DNA of 64,000 nt, taken from assembly GCA_903813345.2 (NCBI GenBank), contig CAIIXF020000008.1, forward strand, positions 21,312,822 through 21,376,821. Direction: 5' to 3'. Below are positions 24,601-35,326 of the stretch, one piece after another (position 1 is the first letter of the stretch; each line of letters begins with the position of its first letter). The DNA is from Owenia fusiformis (Eukaryota > Annelida > Polychaeta > Sabellida > Oweniidae). A program made the position numbers and the translations under genes. The notes below the pieces were generated by a model. That model saw nothing but the letters and a program-made list of their open reading frames with translations. It was not told where the DNA came from and made no database searches.

Positions 24601-25995
24601 CATAACCTCTAAATATTTTCTTCTCTAGTATTTGTGTCGTGTCAAAACGCAGTACATAATCAAAAGAAAAGCCAATAGCAATCACATCGTAGATATTCTT
24701 GATATTAATGTTCCAAAACATGCACCCTTCTTGTTTGTAGAAAACGTGTCTCTCACAATCTGTGCGACTGATATGGCGATCCTTCTTGACGTCTGCACGT
24801 TAAGTACAGAGGACAAAGGGAAAGTGCAAGCATTTGTGCTGAATCTCATTAGGGCATTTCCAATTGGTCATTTTGCCACAAAAATAGCTGGTGTGTCATA
24901 TGATGATAAGCTAGTTGAACTTTTGACCTTTGGTAAAACTGATGATCAACGCACAGTAGGTACATTCTGCCATAATTTATTTTCATGTCTCCACCAAAAG
25001 GTAGCAACATTGTTACAGCCACTGTTTTTTGGTAGTCTGAAACAGTTGTTACCTTTTTGTAACTATTTGCAGCACACGATGACATTTTGTCATATTAGTG
25101 TCATATATAAGTTTGCAAAGGGCGTGCTTTAATGAAATTGATTTCAGGCATTTAAAATTTACTTTTCAGGCAATGATTACACTTGGCAACAATTTTAACA
25201 CAGAAGATACATCGCTACAATGTGGGACTGAATCGTGGAAAGTTTTGAAATATGCGTATGAGAACTTACTCTTTGGTGATGGCAGTAACAATAGGGAAAA
25301 TATAAATGTAACTATGATTCGTTTTCATAGATTTCTTCCGTCCGAAAGAAGATTCAGCCATTGAGAGATCACAAAGATAAAAATTTGAAAAACTTCCCAG
25401 TGTTGATTAGGGTCGTCCTGGGGTCAAATCGTTTTCTTTATGAATCAATGGTTGAGTTTTCAATTGGATTCTAAAGTTTTAGGAATACCTCGCTCTAGTA
25501 ATTGTGGCGATATCTGGCGTGAGCAAAAACACTTTCCTGATAACTTGATAACTTGATGGTAATTAACTTACGTGAAGATGCGATGTCATGGTATGGTATG
25601 AGTGTGAGGTATTTGTGATTTTCAGTTCTATACATCGAGGTTCTAGTTTATATCAATTCCACTCAACGACTTTGGAATGGTTGGTCAATGTTTTGAAATG
25701 TGTAACCTTTAGGGGATCTTTATAATGTCATATTTTTGACTTACAGGATACCGTTATTCTGATTTCTGATGGGACGTCAATAGGTAATGATGAGGCTACA
25801 TTTTGGGCAGATAAACTTAAGGCAGATGGAGTTAACATTATGGTGATTCACTTGGCTAATACCACTAGCAATGCAGAGAAAGTACTCAGGGAATATGCTT
25901 CGGACAGCATGAATGGCTACTGGAGTGTAGCAGACATAGATCAAATTGGGACTATTAAAAACGAAGTTGTTGAAACGATCTGCAACCAACAATAA
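21634..25995 (+). CDS. Secreted Cys-rich/vWA-domain protein, paralogue 1
   Basis: Seven exons: 21634–21703, 22198–22224, 23330–23371, 23968–24201, 24741–24955, 25170–25307, 25747–25995; 324 residues. The first four introns are all phase 1 and the last two phase 0, matching paralogues 2 and 3. Exon 1 is a signal peptide (MKMAVCTPLTMVITSLLF, cleavage after about VSCQ). Exons 2–3 are short Gly/Ser-rich linkers. Exon 4 is a six-cysteine domain (GC…HKCAYYEC…LCP…PPC…GAC). Exons 5–7 make a von Willebrand factor A fold: AILLDVCTLS at the metal-site strand, EDTSLQCG, then VILISDGTS. The two MIDAS serines (DxSxS) are Cys and Leu. The role is unknown; secreted vWA proteins often act in extracellular matrix, biomineral or adhesion. 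AATAAA lies at 26065–26070. Its N-terminal exons are the most divergent of the three. Confidence 0.85.
23119..23270. mobile_element. Short MITE-like element in an intron of vWA paralogue 1
   Basis: GGTATACACCAATG (23119–23132) and CATTGGTGTATACC (23257–23270) are exact inverse repeats. The interior is made of TCCCAT-containing decamers such as GTCCCATGAA repeated with changes. Confidence 0.7.
24495..24606. repeat. Long perfect hairpin in an intron of vWA paralogue 1
   Basis: Two exact 29-bp inverted arms (24495–24523 and 24578–24606; core GTCACTATGACGTGAAATAT) enclose 54 nt that themselves contain a weaker pair, CCAAATATAGAG / CTATATTGG. It is probably a recent fold-back element. Confidence 0.8.
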
Positions 25996-26064
25996 CATTT
26001 ATCGTGTTGGATAATCTGAAATCATATTTTGATTATTCAGACAGTGGTGTTTTTTCTTGTGAAT

Positions 26065-26070
26065 AATAAA
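26065..26070 (+). terminator. Poly(A) signal, vWA paralogue 1
   Basis: AATAAA 70 bp beyond the stop codon at 25993–25995. Confidence 0.6.
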
Positions 26071-26095
26071 TGTTGATGTTTGGACTATATTGTTG

Positions 26096-27480
26096 TTTGG
26101 TGTATTTTGCCTTATATTACGAAACTAAATCTGAGGGCTCGTCATTGTTAAAATTACTACCATATAGTATTGTAATATGTAAGCATGACAGGAAAGACCA
26201 AAAATATAAGTATTACAAAATGAGCAGCCTAGCAGGAAAACGGGCAAAAGCCATCGATCAATCAAAAGGAAAACAAATCACTGATATCACTCTGATCTTA
26301 CGTACAAAGAAATGCTTATGTTCTTGTCCATCATTCAGGAATCGATATTGTACAGAACTCAAAGACCATTTTGACATTTCATTGAATACTAAAGTCATTA
26401 CAGTACATGATGAATATACTCTTTTCGTCTCTTTTTATAGCCCAACTATTTTAGTTTGAAGGTTATTCTGTTGAGCGAAAAAGGTAGAATTACACTGATT
26501 TTAAGTTTTACTGAAATATATATTTTTGTATACATTACTCCACTATTATATAACTATATAACTATTATATAACTATATTGTAATATCAGTGACACAATAA
26601 TAAACTATTTTAAACTAAACTAAAAATAAAATAAAAACTAAAAATATAACTATACTGCTCATCAGAGATAAAAAAAAGAAGTCATGTGAGTGGTGTCATC
26701 TAAAATTTAAGAGACTCGGTGTATCACAATAACTCTTTCAATTGTTTCTTCCAAAATCTGAATTCATTCTTTCACTTTATTCTTCCACCCTTGGATTGTT
26801 GGCTTTTCGATTGTTGGTTTTACCTCTAATTCCTGTTTGTTGTGGGTAGTAGTTCCTCCGGTCCTAAGCGTATATCTCCTACTTCCTTTACTTATGTTCA
26901 AAGCTGAAGTGTCTCCAAATTTTTGCAAAAGTTGTATTCCCACTTTGACAGATTCATCTGATTTAGCAGCAGAGTTTTGTCAACATTCATCTTAAAGTGG
27001 GCGCCTTTCTCTATAAAACACAATGATTCACAACAGTCATTGGGAAGGACTCCGGCTGGTTTCGATCGATATTTCTTTTTCTCGACCATTAATGCCATAA
27101 CCGTGATCAAAAAGACCAACTGAAACCAAAATTGGTCCTTCTGCCGTGAAATTCTTAATGGACTGGAGTGCCATAAGGGTAACTATATGGTGTTAAAGGC
27201 CCCATGCAAATATTAAATATATAGTTTGATCATTCAAAATTTTTAGATTTTTCATCCCTGCTCCATCAAAGAGATCAGACTAAAGTTACTATTGTTAGAT
27301 GAACTTCAAAATGAAGAATTATCCTGAATTACAGTCAGAAATGTTGTCATCGCTTGGAATTTTGAGAACAAAATTTATAAATTGTGACATTTTTCCAAAT
27401 GCACTCAGTTCACGTCTTTCCCTTAACCCCCTTAAAGATTTTCTTGTTAAAAGTCCAATCAAGTTTTCTTATGAAATGCG
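26096..27480. other. Intergenic stretch between vWA paralogues 1 and 2
   Basis: No supported exon. Frames at 26070–26459 (plus) and 26898–27119 (minus) lack splice context, start context or family motifs and are not called as genes. Confidence 0.35.
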
Positions 27481-27803
27481 AGAAACTACAATATGAAAAA
27501 GTGCAATCATACCACTCGTTAGTAACCATAAATAAACATTTATTTGACCATATACATTATTCAGCCTTCAATAGATAGGGACGTAAGACTGCAAATTGTC
27601 CATAAGTTTCTCGCAGTAACTCTCGAAGCAATCAGAGTATATCATCATAACCGCATATTCATTTTTATATTTTGTACATTAAAGATTCTGAGAGTAATGA
27701 TCCGTATGGAATGTTGGCATGTAAGATCTTAGTCATGATACATGTACCTGTACAAAGAATTGGTTTAGAATAGTACATGTGTTTGTTCAAACGTAAATTG
27801 AGG
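27481..27803 (+). promoter_or_regulatory. Duplicated 5' flank of vWA paralogue 2
   Basis: The ~320 bp before the start codon is recognisably the same sequence as the flank of paralogue 3 (about 34985–35326). Shared words include ATAACCGCATAT, GATTCTGAGAGTAA and AAGATCTTAGTCA. It presumably contains the promoter and 5' untranslated region. No TATA box could be pinned down. Confidence 0.5.
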
Positions 27804-30800
27804 ATGAGAATGGAGGTTTTTGCAGTGTTCTCTGGAATTTTAACACTTCTCTTGCAGGTTCATGCTGTCTATGGAGGTAAGTCACCATTTGCAAACATGT
27901 CAATAATCATTCCGAAGTAAACAAAATTATGCAATTACAAAAAAATGTTTTCGAGAATTTTTATTTCATCCCTTTCAGGATCCTTTGGGGCTATGCTGTT
28001 TGGACGATTGCATTGTGAGTTTATATGATCATACATTACATTTGTTACTTATACTGTATAGAAGTAGACTCAGATTGTAAATGAAATTTTGATTTTCTCA
28101 CAAATGTATGAAAGTTGCCTTATAATACAAGAGAAAAAGTCTCATTCAAATATTTGAGTACTTTTCTGAATTTGATGCATAAAATTCACTGCAAAGCGTG
28201 TGAAATGAAACAGTTTTCTAAGTCTCGTAGGGCATATTTAATTATGTTTTATATATAAATTACTTCTGGAAGGTATTTACGATATCAGGTACCTGTATAT
28301 TCTAGAAAAATGTGAATCAGGTACATTATTTAAAGCTAACATTAGAGATGGTGAACCAATGCAAGCAACGTCAATATTTTCCAATCTCTGTGGTCTTTAA
28401 TAATCTAAATGTGATATCTTCAAAAAAAATAATGTTGCGGACGGATTCCTATATTCAATATATGTTCAGAAGTCTTTTTCAATTCAGTATCTTTTCAGTT
28501 AAAATCATTCCTTGCCATGCACATCTTTGAAAATCACAAAATGGATCATTCAAGGAAATCTCGTCCAAAATTTAAGAAAAATAATATTTTGCAAACCAAT
28601 GTGCATTTTGGAAGATTTTTTCAAACTAGAAACTTGTCAATTCTTCTTTTTCAAACCCATTACATAATAAAGCATGGATCGTTAGAGATATTCGATGTGG
28701 AAAAATAAAAAATGCATTTTCCTTCATCTAGTTGTTAACTTACCTTGGTAACTTTCTGTTAACATTGACTTGGAATCGCATGTACGTAGTCAATAAAATA
28801 TAGCCACAGTGCGTAAAACAATGTCTTTATTGGGTGATTCATCATTGAGATAATAATTTTTCTTCCCAGCAGTAAGGTAGAAATAAAGCAAACAATTTAG
28901 CGAGACAATGCAGGAGGCCTGACATATTAACTCGACATTATTAGCAGGGCAAAATATACACTAAGCAGTTTGTGATTTCCTTATTGGGTTTCTCTTTCCC
29001 TAACACAAAGCTAGCCTTGCCCAAGGCGGTATTTTTTACTAATCTGATCTTGAATTATTACCGCGGTCATAATAGAATTCAATATAAGTAAAAGAGACCG
29101 ACTTGGGCAAGGCTAACACAAAGCCAACAACACATATATTGTGGGGTCAGATTCGAATCTTTGATCTTTATTTGGAATTATCTATTCCAGCATCCGGAAA
29201 TAGACAACCGATCAGCACATTCGGTGATGATATTGGTAGACGCGGTGGTAGGAAAACATTTTTCTTTAGTAGTATAGCGTGACTTGCGACCCTCCACACT
29301 CAAAAATGGACAATGGAAAGTCCATCTGAATAAAATGATATGCCGTCCTACTGTAAAGTACCTTAGTTGTGTGGTTACCATGGTTGCACGCTACAGTAAA
29401 TAAGTAATATGCTCCGTCAATGACTTCAGTGCTAGATGGGTATGGATGGGTTTATCTATATGAACTGTTTATTTGACTTATATTGTTTATCTGAGTGGTG
29501 TGATAATTGCGACTATTGCTGTTTTTGAAAAATACAATGATAAGCCTGTTCTTTTAAATTAATTAACAATAAACCATTTTTGAATAATTAATTTCAGCTG
29601 TGCATCAATGAAATACATAATTCACAATAAGATAAGTATGCTTGAATCAAAGAAATTGTAATAATATTAATTAATAACCATGCATTGTTCCCATTTGTTA
29701 ATAAGGTTGTAACCCCAGCATATATGGGCACGAGAAGTATTCTTCTGTGACGTATCAGGGTGAAGTCTACAGATGTGCATATTATGAATGCAAGGCTGAG
29801 ATTGTTGCCTCTTTGATCCAGTGGAAATATCGTCTAAAATTTTGCCCGGATGGTCAAGGTGTGACATCAGAATTAATATCAAAAGGAACTATTGGAGGAA
29901 GACCTCCTCCATGTGAAAGGAATAATGCTTGCAAAAAGACACTAGCAGAAAAGGGAATTAGTGAGTACCTTCTTGCAGACACGCTTGATATGTTGATAGA
30001 CCTGACACAACAGCGACAGGAAGTTAACTGGACTCGGTGGACTGCCTCTGTTTTAATCTTATCATCAAAGTCAACATAGATTAGATACTTTATAAAAAAA
30101 ATTTGAAGAATGATATTGATCTGGCAAATGACTGTGCAGTATCATTAGTTTTAAATAGTATACTTGTTTTATACACATGTATAAGTCATATACAGGGTGT
30201 CAAATAAGTCCCGTCCCCCCCCCTCTACAGCCAAAACCAAGATATTTGGTACCAAGTGTGATATATCATTGGAAAGGTCTTCCAAAGTTACGTTGATTGG
30301 CATATATCTGACACATGTCAATCAATCTCACAAATTTTTACATTGTTTCAATCGAGGTGACCATATGCCTAGAAACATGGCACTTTGGCGTATTTGGCAG
30401 GATTTTAAGAATCTGGTATAAGAAAGGTCAAGGGACCATAAGATGACTAAATATGTTCATGGCCATGAATTTAGAAAATAGAGGTGCAAGGAAAGTGGTG
30501 AAAACCTTTTGTAACAAGTGGAATGCGAAAAGGGTTAACCTTTTGACGCATATTTGAGGTTAATTTCTTGTCATTTTGACGATATTTGTTACATGATAAC
30601 AGCCAGTGTTTGAATTTTCAAATACTTTGCTTTACATAGGCAACACACACCTTTAAAACTTTGAAAATTATGCCTTTTAGTCTTATAGTTCAAAAATTGA
30701 TGACGAATGCACTTCACAATTCTACTTACTAACTTACGTTTTCTGATTTGTATTGATATTCGTGTTTATAATATACATTTAGGGAACGCTTCTTCCCCAA

Positions 30801-33681
30801 TCTGTAGGGTGGACTTGGTGTTACTCCTTGATACATGTACACTAGGCTCAAGTGAGAAAAGGAAAGTTCAAACATTTGTTCTTAATCTCATCAGTGCATT
30901 TTCAATTGGCCCCAGTGCGTCAAAACTAGCTATTGTGTCTTATGAGTACGATCTGGACGAACTGTTGAGCTTCGGTTCAGCGGAAGACGAGCGCACAGTA
31001 GGTACATTCTGTTGAATTTTAGTCATTCACTTCTATTAAATCCCACTTATGTAGCAACACAATAGAATGCAATGTAGTTTTTTAAAGAATACACAGTTGT
31101 AACAAAGAAGAGTGCATTCTTTTTCTATTGTTTTTAAAGAAAACTTGGCAAGCTATCCAAAACCAGTGTGGCACAAAAGACGATTGACTGTCACATGCAG
31201 CGCACCAAAGCTAGATTAATTATACTCTATTCACTCATTCATTCAGTGGTCAAAGGATCTTGTACACCTGCCATTATGATCTCCCCATGAACAAAATGAA
31301 TCATTTTTAGGTGTAATATAAAGAATACAATGTTACATAATACTTTGGAAAATATTTAAGCGTTTGGCCCCACATGGGCTGAGGTTGGGGTCATTAAGTT
31401 CAGCAAGGGTGTATTGACTTGACATTGGATGTGTTCTATTGACTTAACATGTGGATACCATCAGATTCCAATGGAGGCCATTGGTTTCTATTGATTTTCA
31501 CAAAAATACCTTAAATACACTATGACCTGAATCGATTGCAAATTAAATAATTTCACAATATGACAAAAATGGTATTTCAGATCAGATGTGCAAATATAAA
31601 GTTTGCAATCGATTCAGGTCATACTTCAAATTAAAAGATTATTCATTTTTTCATCATTTTTTTCCTACAAAATGGCTATAGAAAAATGCTTCAAAAGCAA
31701 CTTTTACACTTATGAAATCCCATACAACTTTGTAAATCCAAAGATTATATTGTTATGATTCATTAATTAATAACATATTTTGATAAGATGTAGGGATGTG
31801 TAGGATGCAAATGGATTTTGACAGACACAAAAAGACTTTCTGGTTTGGCATCTCTACCCCTGTACACTTTATGATTGAATATTGCCCTAAAAAGTGGCCC
31901 ATTCATCAATACAGTGCTGAATATAGGTCAACAAGATACTAGTGTACATACAAATGTAATAATAAAAGCAGTATATTTATTTTGAAAAATCAGATGTATT
32001 TTTGTTCATGGGGAGATCATAATGGCAGGTGTACAAGATCCTTTTAAACTGTACCTGAAGTGCCCTGAAGCTGATTATTGCCAGACTGATCATTTTTGAA
32101 ACGAGTATTGATTTCAAAAGTGCACTATCTACGTGTATGATATAAAGGACACAAAATATTGAATGTGCGTTGATGATATTGGCTTTTCAGGCAAAGATTT
32201 TATTTGACAACAGCTTCAACATAGAAGATACATCCCTGAAATGTGGAAATGAGTCGTGGGAAGTCCTGAAATATGCATACGAGAACTTGTTCTTTGGTGA
32301 AGACATTTACAACAGACAAGATATAGAGGTAACTTTTAGCGAAGTTATATACAGGGTGTCTCAAAAAATGTACCCAAAAGTATATCAAGAGCACAGATAA
32401 ACCAATCAATATTTTCACACATTTTTTGCATGGTCGTGTAGCCAAAACATGAAAGTTTCTCCCCAATACACCATTTTTATTTCAGTCTCGTCTTTTTGAT
32501 GCTTTAACCCTTTTACACCACATAATCGATGTAACCTCATATTTCGATGACAGCCTGTATCCTTACTGCTACATTGTTCATCACATTTGATAATAATTCA
32601 GTTGGAATGTTTTGGATTTCTCTTTGGATGTTGTTGCCCTTAAGTTGTTCTAGGTCTTTTTGCTTGGAATGAGCATTAAAACGCACGATGGCAGAACAAA
32701 TACAGATAATCAGGTCAATTATCGGCAAATGATTCAGGAGTTACCTTTCAGAGTAAGGCAGGCTAAGCTGGAGACCAAATGATATCCAAATGAAAACACA
32801 GTGGTCTCAAATTGATACACTCAACAAAAGCTACACTAGAATCCCAGCCAATGCAGTTTCTTGAACCTCTGACCTCTCTGTATAAGGGGGCGATAAGACA
32901 TTGCGAGGGCCTATTCACCATATTTGACGGCCCATACTTTTTTCTCTGGGGCTATTTGAAGGACCATTTTTATGCTAAGCCAAAGCTAATAGACTTAGAA
33001 CAGACCAGACCAGCATCCGAACAGAAATCAAAACATTCCACCAGAAATATCAAATGTGATGAACAATGTAGTAGTAGGATGCAGACTGTCATCGAAATAT
33101 GAGGTTACATTGAATATGTGGTGTAAAACGTAACGGGTTAAAGTATCAAAAAGGCAAAACTGAATTAAAAACTGTGTATAGGGGAAAAAACTTTCATCTT
33201 CTATCTTCCCATGCAAAAAATGTCTGAAAACATTGATCGGTTTGTCTATGGTGTTGATATACTTTTGAGTACACTTTTTGAGACACCCTATATATTATAA
33301 GCATGTAATATGACTACTTGGACGTTTTGGAGGGGACAGCAAACGACAGCGCCAACATGTAACTGTCTTCTGATCTCACATTATTTAATCTTTTCTTGTT
33401 AAAAACTCTTGAGAATGTTGTTTAACTTACAGGATACCATTGTTTTGATCTCGGATGAGACCTCAATAGGTAATGATGAGGCTACCTTTTGGGCAGATAA
33501 ACTTAAGTCAAATGGAGTTAACATACTAGCAGTTCACTTGACCAATACAACAAGACAGGGAGAGAAAGTACTTCGAGAATATGCTTCGGACAGCCTGAAT
33601 GGTTACTGGAGTGTACCAGATATAGGTCAAATTGGGACTTTTAAAAACGAAGTTGTTGAAAAGATCTGCAGCCTACAATAA
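27804..33681 (+). CDS. Secreted Cys-rich/vWA-domain protein, paralogue 2
   Basis: Seven exons: 27804–27876, 27979–28014, 29191–29247, 29706–29960, 30783–30997, 32191–32328, 33433–33681; 340 residues. Phases match the other copies. The signal peptide is MRMEVFAVFSGILTLLLQVH, cleaved near AVYG. Linker exons encode SFGAMLFGRLH and PISTFGDDIGRRG; the RR could be a processing site. The Cys-rich exon has YRCAYYEC, LKFCPDGQG, PPC and NAC. The vWA exons have LVLLLDTCTLGSS, LAIVSYEYDLDELLSFGSA, EDTSLKCG and VLISDETSIGNDEATFWADK. The metal site is again DxCxL rather than DxSxS, and the usual DG of strand 4 is DE here. Two fold-back DNA elements lie in its last introns (31253–32045 and 32352–33290). It is about 80% identical by eye to paralogue 3 in the vWA part. 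Confidence 0.9.
29011..29117. repeat. Inverted-repeat element in intron 2 of vWA paralogue 2
   Basis: TAGCCTTGCCCAAG near 29013 is matched in inverse by CTTGGGCAAGGCTA near 29103–29116, and AACACAAAGC occurs at both sides in the same orientation. It is a small MITE-like hairpin. Confidence 0.5.
30193..30260 (+). mobile_element. Solo mariner-like terminus
   Basis: TACAGGGTGTCAAATAAG has the same start as the fold-back elements at 32352 and 33787. No matching opposite end was found nearby, so this is a one-sided remnant. The right limit is arbitrary. Confidence 0.35.
31253..32045. mobile_element. 0.8-kb element with 40+ bp perfect terminal inverted repeats
   Basis: AAAGGATCTTGTACACCTGC at the left end and its inverse at the right pair without a mismatch for more than 40 bp. 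An inner 21-bp perfect inverted pair (core CCTGAATCGATTGCAAA) lies at 31521–31622. It sits in an intron of vWA paralogue 2. No transposase frame; no clear target-site duplication. Confidence 0.8.
32352..33290. mobile_element. Fold-back mariner-like element with transposase tail in both arms
   Basis: The element runs from CAGGGTGTCTCAAAAAATGT to its inverse near 33290, between TA dinucleotides. Pairing extends at least 300 bp inward. The frame on the minus strand at 32537–32728 (…NNVAVRIQAVIEI) and that on the plus strand at 32812–33102 (…SRMQTVIEI) are two versions of the same C-terminal transposase segment facing each other. It is dead and non-autonomous. It lies in the last intron of vWA paralogue 2. 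Confidence 0.8.
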
Positions 33682-33716
33682 CATTTTCCGTGTTGGTTAA
33701 TAATGGTTTTCTTGTG

Positions 33717-33722
33717 AATAAA
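33717..33722 (+). terminator. Poly(A) signal, vWA paralogue 2
   Basis: AATAAA 36 bp beyond the stop codon at 33679–33681. Confidence 0.6.
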
Positions 33723-33786
33723 ATGTTGATGCTCAGTCTATATACGTCTATGGTATATTTTGTGTTACATAACCATATACACTGTA

Positions 33787-34589
33787 CAGGGTGTCCCAAA
33801 AAAAGGAAACCAGCAATAGATTGCTTATTTCTCAAATATGAATAATGATAGGAAAATTTCACAGCTACCATCTGATAGATTATGATGTCCTCCTTCTTAT
33901 GATACCAAAGTTGTCTATTTTCCTTCACGGATGACTGAGTTATAAGGGATTTAAGTGACCATGTCAGAAATGAGTTTGTTCCACTTTCAGCCAAGTCAAT
34001 TTCATCATCATAACAAAGTGATAAGTAACAACAAACATCAGGATATCACTCTTTTACTCATTTATTCCAATTAAAATTACACATATCATATTTAACACCC
34101 CTTTTAAATCCCAATGTCCATTTAAAGTTGTTTTAACCCCAGTGTCCTTCAACATGACCTCCATTCCTTTCAATGCAAATGTCTGCCCTTGATCTCATCG
34201 CACGTACTGCTGTATTACTGATGTCTCTCTGTCCCCTTAGATCCTCCACTGCTGCGACAATCCTGGCCCTTAGATCATCAACGTCTCTTGCTATGTTGAA
34301 TGCTTGTTCAGAAATGTGTATTTCGAATAGGACATGGTCTTGCATAGCCATTTCAATCCCTCGTTGTTCAGCCATTCATGACAGAAAAAAGTGGCACAAA
34401 CCAATTTTTGACATGGTCACTTAAATCTGTTAGAACTCAGTCATCCGTGAAGAAAAATAAACACCTTTGGTATCATAAGAAAAAGGACATCATAACCTAT
34501 CAGCTGGTAGCTGTGAAATTTTCCTATTATTATTCATATTTGAGAAATAAGCAATCTATTGCTGGTTTCCTTTTTTTTGGGACACACTG
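33787..34589. mobile_element. Second fold-back mariner-like element
   Basis: CAGGGTGTCCCAAAAAAAGG and its inverse ending GGGACACACTG lie between TA dinucleotides (33785–33786 and 34590–34591). The arms pair for about 210 bp, for example AGCAATAGATTGCTTATTTC. The unpaired middle holds a transposase remnant on the minus strand. It inserted just beyond the poly(A) signal of vWA paralogue 2. Confidence 0.85.
34133..34375 (-). pseudogene. Transposase C-terminal remnant (Tc1/mariner type)
   Basis: An 80-codon frame with DVDDLRARIVAAVEDLRGQ and CIERNGGHVEGHW. The NGGH(V/I)E ending and the (L)RxRIxxA helix are typical of the extreme C-terminus of mariner-family transposases. The catalytic DDE/D domain is absent, so it cannot be active. 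It lies within the fold-back element at 33787–34589. Confidence 0.65.
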
Positions 34590-34984
34590 TAGTGTTGCTA
34601 TGCAAGCAGAAGAAGAAAGTTTTACAAAACACAACGGGAAAAGGCACCAAATGGGCATATCCAACCATAAGAACGAAACCCCAATATCACTATCATAGAA
34701 CAAAGATAGTCCAAGTACAAAGAAACATTCGCTCAACAAACCCCCACCTTCAAATGATCAATTCCACATTCCAAAACTACATGACCATATATGGATACAA
34801 TGCATAAACTCAACATCTTATTTTCAGATGCATAAATGTCCAAATTCATAAGATTCATAACTATTGAACTTTTTGAAAGGATACTGTATGCATGGCATAG
34901 AATGCTAAGAGCAAAAAATATTGAAAATTGCTTTCCTATCTCCCTTTAAATGACTTTCTTGTTAGGCGTTCATTCATTTTTTAT

Positions 34985-35326
34985 AATATGTAAAAACAAC
35001 TTAGTCAACTACGAATACGAACAATGCAATTATACAAGTCATAAGTAGCCATCAATAAACATTAATTTGACCATATGCATATTCTGCATTTAATAGATAA
35101 AGACTTTTAAGAGCAAAGTGTCGATGCATCTCTGATTAACTCTCGTAGTAATCTGTATATCAGCATAACCGCATATTTATTTTTATATGTTGTAATTGTA
35201 CATCAATGATTCTGAGAGTAACAATGCATATGGAATGAAAGATCTTAGTCACGATACATGTACATGTATTACAAAGTATTAATTTGAATATAATGCATGT
35301 GCATAATGATCAAACATGAATTGAGG
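34985..35326 (+). promoter_or_regulatory. Duplicated 5' flank of vWA paralogue 3
   Basis: Homologous to 27481–27803 upstream of paralogue 2. Shared order: CATCAATAAACATTAATTTG, ATAACCGCATAT, GATTCTGAGAGTAA, AAGATCTTAGTCA, then the start codon. The spacing between the two starts is 7523 bp, which marks the duplicated unit. Confidence 0.5.

Noticed and set aside
26070-26459. 129-codon plus-strand frame after vWA paralogue 1
   Set aside because: Starts at the poly(A) signal of the preceding gene; composition resembles translated AT-rich DNA and no family is recognised.
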